From: Prevotellaceae bacterium
Lineage (GTDB): Bacteria; Bacteroidota; Bacteroidia; Bacteroidales; Bacteroidaceae
Direction: 5' to 3'
DNA length: 36,148 nucleotides
Assembly: GCA_022508615.1 (NCBI GenBank)
Contig: JAFLUW010000003.1
Location: 1 to 36,148, forward strand
Part shown: positions 18,525-27,143 of the stretch, piece after piece
How the letters are laid out: each line of letters begins with the position of its first letter
Numbering within the stretch: the stretch's first letter is position 1
Notes under the pieces: model-generated
Databases searched by the model: none
What the model saw: only the letters and a program-made list of their open reading frames with translations
What the model was told of the DNA's origin: nothing
Position numbers and translations under genes: made by a program

Positions 18525-21500
18525 TCAACGCCCGATGTGCAGGGTTTCGCCGGCCTCGCGGGCGCGGTATTCGGGTGCATAGAGACATTCGATTTCGGCC
18601 CGGCCGCTGCCGAAGACGCCGGCCGCGGCGGCGCGCAGCTCGTGCTCGAAGACGTGCGTGCCGGCCGGCAGAAGGTCGAAGAAGAGGTGGGTGGCGTCGT
18701 CGCACACGCTGCGCCAGGCCGCCGTGCCGCCGGCCGGCACGTGGCCCGAGCGGCTGTCGGCCGGCTCGAGCCCTGCGGGGCGGTCCAGACGCAGATGGAC
18801 GAAAGCCAGCGGCTCGCTTGTTTGCACCGTGACGCGCTCGACGAGGCGTTCGCCCCTCGTTGCGCTGTGCCGCCGTTCGAGCAGGGTGCGCCCGTCGGCC
18901 GTCTGCGGCGCGTAATAGCCGCGTGTCACGCGCATGCCCGCGCCTCCGCTGCCGAAGCTGGACGTATCGGCCTTGCGTTCAGCCGTCAGCGCGCCGCGCA
19001 GCGGACGTCCCGTTTCGTTGTTCAGCGTTAGTGGAAACTTAGTCTGAGTAAGTTCGAACTTATCCAAAGTAAGTTTGAAATAACCCTGAGTAATTAACGC
19101 CCTGTTTGTTGGCAGTTCGTTGCCGGCCGCCGTCAGGCGGACACTTCCGCCCGTTTCCGCCCGCCCGAGGGCCATCTCCGCGCCCGCAATGGCCGCCACG
19201 GCGTCGGCTGTGGCCTGCGGCGCGCCCCAATCCGTGCGCCGGCGGCTGCCGGCTATCCATGTGGCGATGCCTTCGCGCGCCGCGCTGTCGGCGGGTGCGA
19301 TTTCGGCAAAAGCTGTCAGCGCGAGGGCGTGGGCCGACACGGCGTTGCCGCTCGCAGGCGCGCGGTGTACGGCTTCGCGCCAGTACATTCCGCGGCTTTC
19401 GTCGGCGACGGCCGTTTCGCGCAGGTGCGCCAGGAGTCGCCGGGCCTTGCGCTTCTGCCCGTAGCGCCAGGCCGTGAGCGCGGCGCGGGCCTTTTCTTCC
19501 GCAGACATGCCGGTCAGCGTCGCCGGCCTCAGCGCTTCGTCGACGGCAGCGCCGGCCAGACGGTCGAGACGGGCCGGAAGCGCCAGCTCGCTGCGGCTTG
19601 CGGCGCGCGCATACAGATAGGGCAGCAACACGCCGGCCGGAAGTTTCGTCCCGCTCCCGGCACAGCGGTCGACACGGGCCAGCATGAGCGAGTCGAGAAA
19701 CGCTGCCGCCCGCCGCAACAGCGTGTCGGCCGTCGCGCCGCCGGCTTTCGGGCAGAGGGCGCGCGTTCGTCCGGCTGTTTCGACGATGCGTTGCGTCGTG
19801 GCGGCCGACGAGGCTCCGCCGGCAAACCACGGGAAGCCGCCGTCGGCGTTTTGTGCCGCGCGAAGCCTTGTCCAGGCCTCCCGGCTTGCGGCCGCCCGCA
19901 AACTGTCGTCGAGCAGTTCGGCCATAGCTTCGGCCCGCGCCGCTTCGTCGCCGGCTGCGCCCACCCAGGGCGTCGCTTCGGGCGCGATGCGCTGCAATCC
20001 GGCGTTCCGGCTCAACGCCGAGGCCAGCGCATGGCGGTTCCACGCGCCGACGGCCTCACGCAGTTCGGGCCGGCGGGCCAACAGCGCTTCGGCGGCGTGG
20101 GCGGCGAAAATGCGGGTCAGCGTCTGGTCGCAACTTTCGTGTTCAGGCCGGACCAGCGAGGGCAATGCCAGCAGCGCAGGCACCGTAAGATCCGTGCAAA
20201 GTTCAAGCGTGAGCCGCGTGTCGGCGGTGGTCAGCGGCAAGTCGAGGACTTTTTTCTCGCCGGGCCGCAGGGAGAGGGCTTCCGTGCGTAGCAGTACGGC
20301 CCGTCGTGGGAGTATGGGCAAAAAGTGCTCTTCACCGTCGGCGCCGGCCGCACATTCGGCCGTCAGTCGCAGCCCCACGCCCTCCGTGTCGCCGTCGGGC
20401 ACGGCAATGATCCATGTTACCTCGCCGCTGCCCGCCGCTGCGAGGCGAAAAGGCTGTTCCGCCTGCTCCAGACCGAAGTTCCGGCCGAGGTCTTGGCCCG
20501 TTTCCATGTCGAAAAGTTGCAAGCGTGACGTGCCCGTCAGCATCGTGTCGAGCGTGGACGTGATTTTCGCGGCGATGCAAAGCGTGTCGCCTTGGCGAAC
20601 GAAGCGCGGCAGCGCCGGAGCGAGCATCAGCGGCTTGCGCGTCTCAATTTCGAGCTCGGCCGTCCCGCAGTCGAGGCTGTCCGTGTGGGCCAGCAGCAAC
20701 AGATGCCAGCGTGTCAGCGCTTCGGGCGCCGTGAAGCGCAGCGTGCCCTGTCCCGCTTCGACGGGCAGGCCGGGAAAGAAAAAAGCCGTCTCCTGCAAGG
20801 CCCGGCGCGGGGCCGACGGTGTTCCGCCGCCGGGCGTCAGTCCTGCTCTGCCGGCTTCGGCCGCATCCTTGTCGGCCGTTGCGCCGGTCATGGTCAGCGC
20901 AGCGGCTTTGTAACGCTGTGCAGCGCTTTCCATCCCCGCCTCAAAACTGTTCTCCGCCGTTGTCGTACTGCTTCCGGAGAGGAATCTCGGATTTTTCGTC
21001 TTATATAAATAGGGGTAGAGCAGGTCGAGTCCGAAAAAATCCAGCGTTGGTCTCTCCAACTGGCTTTCCTCGCGCCATTTTCGGCTCGCAAAGCTGAAAT
21101 TTCCGCCGTCCTCTGCCGACAAAGGCGTGGAAAGTTGTCGGCGAATCCAGCTTGTCGGCTCGAGTACGAGGCTTCTGCCTGCGTGGCGGGGCGGAACGAA
21201 GCGGAAACTGTGGCGGGCGAAGCCGTCGAGCGCAGCATCGTAGAGCGTAGCCGCCACTTCGGCGCGCACGGGCCGTCCTTTGTGCGTGACGGTCAGCGTC
21301 CAGCACTCGTCGGCGCCGGGTTCGAGATACGAACGGAAGGTATTTACTTTCACATCGAGCGTGGCATGCCGGCGTCCCGCCACTTCGATCCTCCCCGAGG
21401 CTGTTGCGCGCTCGCCGGCGGCCGTCAGTATGGCTTGCCAGCAGATGCCGCGGCCGATGTCGGCCGCATCGGCCGACAAGGTCAGCGTCGCACGGCCGTT

Positions 21501-24392
21501 GCAGAAACTCTTTCGCAGCAGAGGCTGCATCTTTCCGTAGCGTTCGACGCATACGAGCAGTTCGGCGTCCGGCAAATCGGAGCGCCACACGATTTCGGTC
21601 GTTTCGCCGGGCGTAAGTTCGCCTTTCGGCGCGTGTTGCGTGAAAAAAGTCTTGCTTCCGGGCAGCGTAAGGCTGTCGGTCAGCAGCGTCAGCCGCTGCC
21701 GGGCGCACAGCGTGTCGCCTTCGACGACCGTTTCGGCCCGACAGAGATAAACACCCGGCGCCAGCGGCTGCCCGAGCGACGTACTGTCGCCCGTAGCCGT
21801 GTCGAAATCGAGCGCAAGAACCGTTTCGTTCTCCGTGTCGAAACTGTTTTCTCCGTTTTCGTAACGCAAATAGGGAAAAGCGCTGACGAAATCGTCGTAG
21901 TCGCAGCGTGCGTAGTCCGTATCGAACTGCCGGTGCGGCCAAAGCGTGCGTGGCGGCCGCTTCGTGCCCATCCGGGTCAGCGTGATTCGGCCCTTGACGG
22001 CGACAGGACGGCCGTCGGCGTTGACAGCCCGCAGCCCGATGCTACGCAAGTCTGCGGCGCGGATGCCTGACGGGGCGTCGAGCGCTAATGTCAGCCGGTT
22101 CCGGCCGGCATGAAAGGCGTGTACGGCGGTTTGCGTCTCGCCGCCGAAGTCGGTGACGGCGGCTGTAAAAAAATAGGCGGACATGAAGAACGTGCCGTCG
22201 GCCGTCAGGCTGTCTTTGTCCAGACATATGCGCACGCTGAACGCGCCGTCGGCGTCGGTCACGGCCGTTCCTTCGGCCAGCACCGTGCGCACGTCGCGCT
22301 GTCTCCCCCGTCCCGGCCGGCCGTAGGGCGCAAGTTGCTGTCGTTCCAGTTTCCACGTCACGGGAACTCCTGTCAGTGCGGGGCCGGCGAGAGCTTCGGC
22401 GCGCCCCGTCAGCGTTATGCTGTCGCCGGCGGCGTATGCGCCCTCGACAGGGGCTACCGTAACCTCGAATTTCGGCCGTTTGTAGGCTTCGACCTCGAAT
22501 ATCTGCCAGTTATGCGCGCCGGCTTCGAGCGCAAAGCGTCCCGGCAGAGCCGAAGCCGGCAGCACGAAACTGCCCGCGGCGCTTCCGAAAGCATTGGCGG
22601 TCAGCCGCATCGAGTCGAGGGCTTCGCTGCTGGCTCCGCGCAGCACAACGCACAATTCTTCGCCTGTTGCGGGGCGCGGAATGCCTGCCGAGTCGCGGGC
22701 AGCGATGAGTTTGAACGAAATTTTCTGTCCCGGCCGATAGACAGCTCTGTCGGTCAGAAATGTAACCTGCGTGCGGTCTGTCCCGGCCGCCGGTTCTGCC
22801 GTCGGAATGCAGACGACGGCGGCCGTCGCGGCGTCGTCGAGCCGCGGGAAAAGGACGACAAACTTCTTTTCGTCCTTTCCGGCCGGCAGCGCAAGGCAGC
22901 CGTCGGCGTCGGTGCGGCCTTGGGCGGGCGGCTGTCCGGGCTTTCCCGCCGGACGAAGGAGAATGTCCTCGCCGGCCAGCGGACGGCCGTCGATCGTGTC
23001 GGAAAAACGCACGCGCACCGTGTCTTCGGCTGCGCCGGGCAGGAGCGTGGCGGCCACACCGCTCACGGCGAAGAGCGCGTCGTCCGACTTGTCGCCCGAA
23101 GACAGCGTGACGCGATAGACGCCGCGGGGCAAGCGCCCCAAATCGCAGACCGTGGCGTGCGGAAGAAAGTCGTCGAAGCGGCGGAGCGTGAGTGTCTCCT
23201 CGCGCAGCAACGTGCATTTGAGAGACTGTCGCAGCGTGCGTCGCGCGCCGGCCTTGAAGGGTGCGGCAAGGGCGTCGGCCGCGGTGGCGGCGTCGAGTCG
23301 TTCGAGCGTGAGCGCGAGTTGGTGCGCGTTGCGGTGGACTACGTGCAGGGGGACGTGGTGTTCCGGACTGTTGACGGAGAAGACGCTGAGCGCGATGTCC
23401 GTGCTTTCGGTTTCGGCGAGGTCGTTGGAGAGGCCGGCTGCCCACTTGCTTTCGGGAAAGAGCGTCATGCCGGCCGTCAGCAGGGCGTGGCGGCGCACGT
23501 TGCGGGCCGAGTCGGAGTGTTCGGTCAGACTTCCGGCCCACGAAGCGGCCTGCCGCCACAAGACGGCGGCGTAGGGCGTGTCGCGATGGGCGCTTGCCAG
23601 GCCGCAGAGGCGGGCTATGCTGCCGGCCGGGGCCGAAGCGCCCGTGGCGACGCGGTGTCGTTCGAGCTGCAGCTGTGCGTCGAGCCACGCCGTCTTGTCA
23701 GCGTCGGCGGCATGGGCCCCGGCGCGCAGGCGCAGCAGGGCTTCGGCGCGCAAGGGCTGGCCGGCTTCGTCGTTGAACCACGCTGCGGCCCGCGGCGCCG
23801 CGAAGTCGACGAGCAGCGGGGCCGTCCGGTCGGTGTCGGGGCCGTTGCAGAGCAGCTCGAAGGCCGCGCGCGGCGTATGGAGCAGGGCCGAGTCGGCGCT
23901 GGCGGCCTCGTCGTAGAGCGTGTCGGCCAGTGCGAGCAGGTCGTCGCGGCTCCAGGTGTCGAAACCTTGTCCGGCCGTCCCGGCCAGCCGCGTCCGCGTC
24001 CCGAAGCCCGGCCTTTCGGCCATCTGGCGGAGAAATTCGGCCATGTAGAGGTCGAAGAGCACGCGCCCGGCCGTGCCTGCGGGCTGCTCGCGGCGCGTCC
24101 GGTCGAAGCGGGCGAGGAAATCGGCTGCGGGATGGCGGCCTGCGTCGGCGTCGTAGTCTTCGATGACAATCCGTATGCGGCCTTCGCAGACGAGGGCTTT
24201 GAGCCGTTGCAGCGGCTGCCTTTCGGCCGCCGCCTTGCGCTCTGCTTGCAACACGAGCGGCAGCGCGGCTTTCAGCCGACCCGCGGCAAGGGCGCGGTCG
24301 ATGGCTTTCCAACGGTCGCGCCCGGCCGAACGGGCCGGAAGGCTGAGGGCAAAAAGGACGGCGAGCAGACAAACGAGGCGGAGGGCTGGCAT
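18525..24392 (-). CDS. Alpha-2-macroglobulin-like (MG2-domain) giant exported protein
   Basis: Start reassigned to 24392 (MPALRLVCLLAVLFALSLPARSAG); MG2 'TFLTDRAVYRPGQKISFKLI'; 1955 aa; promoter at 24426 excludes the 24644 start. Confidence 0.87.
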   Translation of the reverse strand: MPALRLVCLLAVLFALSLPARSAGRDRWKAIDRALAAGRLKAALPLVLQAERKAAAERQPLQRLKALVCEGRIRIVIEDYDADAGRHPAADFLARFDRTRREQPAGTAGRVLFDLYMAEFLRQMAERPGFGTRTRLAGTAGQGFDTWSRDDLLALADTLYDEAASADSALLHTPRAAFELLCNGPDTDRTAPLLVDFAAPRAAAWFNDEAGQPLRAEALLRLRAGAHAADADKTAWLDAQLQLERHRVATGASAPAGSIARLCGLASAHRDTPYAAVLWRQAASWAGSLTEHSDSARNVRRHALLTAGMTLFPESKWAAGLSNDLAETESTDIALSVFSVNSPEHHVPLHVVHRNAHQLALTLERLDAATAADALAAPFKAGARRTLRQSLKCTLLREETLTLRRFDDFLPHATVCDLGRLPRGVYRVTLSSGDKSDDALFAVSGVAATLLPGAAEDTVRVRFSDTIDGRPLAGEDILLRPAGKPGQPPAQGRTDADGCLALPAGKDEKKFVVLFPRLDDAATAAVVCIPTAEPAAGTDRTQVTFLTDRAVYRPGQKISFKLIAARDSAGIPRPATGEELCVVLRGASSEALDSMRLTANAFGSAAGSFVLPASALPGRFALEAGAHNWQIFEVEAYKRPKFEVTVAPVEGAYAAGDSITLTGRAEALAGPALTGVPVTWKLERQQLAPYGRPGRGRQRDVRTVLAEGTAVTDADGAFSVRICLDKDSLTADGTFFMSAYFFTAAVTDFGGETQTAVHAFHAGRNRLTLALDAPSGIRAADLRSIGLRAVNADGRPVAVKGRITLTRMGTKRPPRTLWPHRQFDTDYARCDYDDFVSAFPYLRYENGENSFDTENETVLALDFDTATGDSTSLGQPLAPGVYLCRAETVVEGDTLCARQRLTLLTDSLTLPGSKTFFTQHAPKGELTPGETTEIVWRSDLPDAELLVCVERYGKMQPLLRKSFCNGRATLTLSADAADIGRGICWQAILTAAGERATASGRIEVAGRRHATLDVKVNTFRSYLEPGADECWTLTVTHKGRPVRAEVAATLYDAALDGFARHSFRFVPPRHAGRSLVLEPTSWIRRQLSTPLSAEDGGNFSFASRKWREESQLERPTLDFFGLDLLYPYLYKTKNPRFLSGSSTTTAENSFEAGMESAAQRYKAAALTMTGATADKDAAEAGRAGLTPGGGTPSAPRRALQETAFFFPGLPVEAGQGTLRFTAPEALTRWHLLLLAHTDSLDCGTAELEIETRKPLMLAPALPRFVRQGDTLCIAAKITSTLDTMLTGTSRLQLFDMETGQDLGRNFGLEQAEQPFRLAAAGSGEVTWIIAVPDGDTEGVGLRLTAECAAGADGEEHFLPILPRRAVLLRTEALSLRPGEKKVLDLPLTTADTRLTLELCTDLTVPALLALPSLVRPEHESCDQTLTRIFAAHAAEALLARRPELREAVGAWNRHALASALSRNAGLQRIAPEATPWVGAAGDEAARAEAMAELLDDSLRAAASREAWTRLRAAQNADGGFPWFAGGASSAATTQRIVETAGRTRALCPKAGGATADTLLRRAAAFLDSLMLARVDRCAGSGTKLPAGVLLPYLYARAASRSELALPARLDRLAGAAVDEALRPATLTGMSAEEKARAALTAWRYGQKRKARRLLAHLRETAVADESRGMYWREAVHRAPASGNAVSAHALALTAFAEIAPADSAAREGIATWIAGSRRRTDWGAPQATADAVAAIAGAEMALGRAETGGSVRLTAAGNELPTNRALITQGYFKLTLDKFELTQTKFPLTLNNETGRPLRGALTAERKADTSSFGSGGAGMRVTRGYYAPQTADGRTLLERRHSATRGERLVERVTVQTSEPLAFVHLRLDRPAGLEPADSRSGHVPAGGTAAWRSVCDDATHLFFDLLPAGTHVFEHELRAAAAGVFGSGRAEIECLYAPEYRAREAGETLHIGR
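19034..19096. repeat. 63-bp element B: three 21-bp units, in frame inside the macroglobulin gene
   Basis: gaaacttagtctgagtaagtt / cgaacttatccaaagtaagtt / tgaaataaccctgagtaatta; encodes LITQGYF-KLTLDKF-ELTQTKF. Confidence 0.9.
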
Positions 24393-24425
24393 GGCGGGCG
24401 AAACGGTTGGAAAAACGGTTGCCGG

Positions 24426-24433
24426 CAAAGGTA
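24426..24433 (-). promoter_or_regulatory. -7 box TACCTTTG of the macroglobulin-like gene
   Basis: caaaggta on + strand, 33 nt upstream of the 24392 start. Confidence 0.6.
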
Positions 24434-24735
24434 GGAAATCGCGCGCGAAGCGGCAACTGTGTGCGCAGCAAAGACCGGCGCGTAAAGAAACTTTAAGAAA
24501 CGTCTCCCCTCGGCCGGCCATGCGCGCCGAAAGCCTGCCGCGCCGGTTTCGCCGACCGGCGAAACGGAGGCTTCGGGCTGTCACCTGTGGCCATTTCTTT
24601 GGTGTATTTGCGCCGGCCGCGTCGCGCGGACGGAAATACGCCATTTTTTTGGCCTTTCGCCCTCGTCGGCGTAAACGTTTGTGTATGAGCGTTTCGTTGC
24701 CTTTTTTCGGGCTTTCGCCGGCCTGCGCTGCGCAA

Positions 24736-24819
24736 AAAAAGCCGGCTTTTCGGGCGAAAAAGCCGGCTTTTCGGGCGAAAAAGCTGGCTTTCGGGGTGAA
24801 AAAAACGCTGCGAAAGGCA
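24736..24819. repeat. 21-bp tandem repeat AAAAAGCCGGCTTTTCGGGCG, about 3 copies plus a degenerate 4th
   Basis: Units at 24736, 24757, 24778 (diverged), 24799 (weak); each holds the palindrome AAAAGCCGGCTTTT. Confidence 0.85.
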
Positions 24820-24881
24820 AAAATATCGCCGCGTTAGTTTGAAATAAGTCTGAGTAAGTTTGAACTAACGCGGCGTAAGTT
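24819..24881. repeat. 63-bp element C: three 21-bp units, units 1 and 3 inversely complementary
   Basis: aaaaatatcgccgcgttagtt / tgaaataagtctgagtaagtt / tgaactaacgcggcgtaagtt. Confidence 0.85.
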
Positions 24882-25233
24882 GCCGCGCCGTGCGTTTTTT
24901 TGTTTCCCGGGAGGCTTGCGGCAGCCGCCGAGAGGCTTCGGCCGATTTTTCAGCCCATTTCGTTTTGTCAAAAAATGTCGGGGTCAGCCGCCCTCGCGGC
25001 GGCTGTCAGCAGAAACGCCTTCGCGGGTCGCCGGATGCCGTGTGCAAGAGTTGAAAACGCCGTGCCGGCGGAGGCTGGCGCTGCGTCGGCCGACGGAAAG
25101 GTTGTGCTGCTGTCCGCGAGTGTTGCGTGGCGGCCGCTTAGCCGCATCCGGCCGGCGCCGGGGTCAAAGAAAACCGCCACGAGCTTTGGGCTTGCGACGG
25201 TTATCGGTCGGGGAGCGTCTCGCTGTGCGGCGA

Positions 25234-25425
25234 TTAGTCGTCGTTGCGGTGCAGCTGCTGCACGTAGATGGCGTGCTCTTTGGCCAAACGCTTCAATACG
25301 CTGGGTTTGTCGTATTGCTGGCGGGCGCGAAGCTGCTTCGTCACTCCGGTTTTCTCGAATTTTCTCTTGAATTTCTTGAGGGCGCGTTCGATGTTCTCGC
25401 CCTGCTGTACGGGTACTACGATCAT
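25234..25425 (-). CDS. rpsU: 30S ribosomal protein S21
   Basis: 63 aa MIVVPVQQGENIERALKKFKRKFEKTGVTKQLRARQQYDKPSVLKR. Confidence 0.97.
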   Translation of the reverse strand: MIVVPVQQGENIERALKKFKRKFEKTGVTKQLRARQQYDKPSVLKRLAKEHAIYVQQLHRNDD

Positions 25426-25479
25426 AGTTTCTTTATGTATTTTGTTTTATTCTGAGTCGGGCATATAACTTGCGACGTG

Positions 25480-25487
25480 CAAAAATA
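25480..25487 (-). promoter_or_regulatory. -7 box TATTTTTG upstream of rpsU
   Basis: caaaaata on + strand, 55 nt upstream of ATG. Confidence 0.45.
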
Positions 25488-25510
25488 CGGAAAGTTTTGA
25501 GAAACAAGAA

Positions 25511-27103
25511 TTATTTCGCGTCTTTTTTGACGCTTACGGGGCGGGCGCTGCCGGCTGCCGGCGTTGTGGAAACGGCCGGTCCGAGGGTGACGGCGCGCGC
25601 CGCGCCGTCGTCATAGATGACTTTGCGCAGCGTTTCGGGGTCGACATTCACGGCGTCGCGCGAGAATTCGGGCACGTTGTAGCTCTTCATGCGCAGCAGG
25701 TTGTGCTCGGGGTCGGCCTGCGGGAGCAGAAAGGGCTTGCGGGCGCGGCCGTCGCGGTCGAAGTAGGCCAGATAGAGCCGTGTGTAGCTGCCGTCGTCGC
25801 GTCGGGTGGCCACGACAATCCAGCGGCCGTTCGAACTCCAGGCATGGTAGCTGTCGACGTCGGGGCTGTTGACTTCGGAAAGGGGGCGCAACTCGCCGCT
25901 GCGGAGGTCTTTGAGCCAAAGGTCGGAAGAGCGGTGCCAGATGTGGAACTGGCCGAAATCGCCGAGCGTGAAGAGCAGCCAGCGTCCGTCGGGGCTGACG
26001 CGAGGTAGGGAGGCGCTCTTGTTCACCGAGCGGCAGTCGACCTCTACGCTGGGCGGCCCGAAAGTGAGCGTTTCGGGGTCGAAAGGCATGGAGAGTATGT
26101 CGTAGCGCACGTTGTCCCAGGCGGCCAGCGTGCTGTCGATGCGGGCCTCGGCGTTGGTGAGGCCCGCGCCATAGGGCGCCGGGGCGGAACAGTAGAAGAG
26201 CCGCCGGCCGTCGGGAGCGAAGGCGGGGAAAGTTTCGAAGGTGTCGTCGGTGCGAAGCACGTTGCGCACGACGTTTTTCTCGACATCGTAGAAGATAAGG
26301 TCGCTGCCGTAGTCGATGACTTCGATTTTCTGCGGATCGGTGAGGTGGAAGGCCTGTCCTGTCTGGTTGCTCGAGAAAACTACCCAGGGCTTCACGGGAT
26401 GCCAGGCCGGATAGACGGCGCCCGAAAGGATGCTGTCGTTGCGAAGGTCGACCTTTTCGGCCTTTCCGTCGTGTATGAAGACAGTGCCGCCGTGACGGGC
26501 GCGCACATGAAAGAGCATGCGCCCGGCCGAATGGGACTGGAAATTGTGGCAGTTGACGCAGTGGTTGTCGTCGTCGCTATATGTGCGGTTGTTTTCGTAG
26601 ATGACGCGCTCGTCGAAGTTCTCGAGGTTGCGCTGGTAGAGTCCGAGCTGCCGATAAAGTTCATAACTCGGCTCGATGAGGCGGTAGGCCAGATAAGGGT
26701 CGACTTCCTCTTCGGCTACGTGCATGGTGTAGTCCGGATGTCTGAACCACGCGTCGCCGTGTCGGGCGTAGAGGGTAACAGAAAGGTCGCTGCCTTTCGA
26801 AGCGAGCAGCAAGCGGCGCCATTCGAGGCTGTCGAAGCGCAGGGCTTCGTCGGCGCGGGCCGCAGCCGTGACGCTGCCGCCGCGGCCGGAGACTTCGGCC
26901 ACAAAGGCCGTGGCCAACGAGTCGCGCACGCGGAGATTGAGCGGCGCGATGTTGGGCGGTATCGTGACGTTGCGGTAGTCGGGATAAATGCGGGCCTCCT
27001 CGTCGGTGGCGACACTCTGTGCGGGCACCACGGCCTCGGGTCGGCACGCGGCAAGCAGGGCGGAAAGGACGAGAATAAGGGCTTGCGTGAGGGAAAGTCT
27101 CAT
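25511..27103 (-). CDS. TolB-like beta-propeller (PD40-type) lipoprotein with a CxxCH motif
   Basis: Probable start 27103 (MRLSLTQALILVLSALLAAC lipobox); 'NHCVNCHNFQSHSAGRMLFHVRARHGGTVF'; 'PRVSPDGRWLLFTLGDFG' propeller blades. Confidence 0.8.
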   Translation of the reverse strand: MRLSLTQALILVLSALLAACRPEAVVPAQSVATDEEARIYPDYRNVTIPPNIAPLNLRVRDSLATAFVAEVSGRGGSVTAAARADEALRFDSLEWRRLLLASKGSDLSVTLYARHGDAWFRHPDYTMHVAEEEVDPYLAYRLIEPSYELYRQLGLYQRNLENFDERVIYENNRTYSDDDNHCVNCHNFQSHSAGRMLFHVRARHGGTVFIHDGKAEKVDLRNDSILSGAVYPAWHPVKPWVVFSSNQTGQAFHLTDPQKIEVIDYGSDLIFYDVEKNVVRNVLRTDDTFETFPAFAPDGRRLFYCSAPAPYGAGLTNAEARIDSTLAAWDNVRYDILSMPFDPETLTFGPPSVEVDCRSVNKSASLPRVSPDGRWLLFTLGDFGQFHIWHRSSDLWLKDLRSGELRPLSEVNSPDVDSYHAWSSNGRWIVVATRRDDGSYTRLYLAYFDRDGRARKPFLLPQADPEHNLLRMKSYNVPEFSRDAVNVDPETLRKVIYDDGAARAVTLGPAVSTTPAAGSARPVSVKKDAK

Positions 27104-27143
27104 AGGGTGGAGGTTCGGTCGGTGTAATGCGCGGCGTCTGCGG

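Noticed and set aside
22110-24434. 774-aa + strand ORF opposite the macroglobulin-like gene
   Set aside because: Antisense shadow of a well-supported CDS; several similar shadow ORFs (19329-20291, 19684-20913) rejected for the same reason.
24393-24644. N-terminal extension of the 2039-aa macroglobulin ORF
   Set aside because: Signal peptide starts at 24392 and a TACCTTTG box lies at 24426-24433, so the upstream part is probably untranslated.
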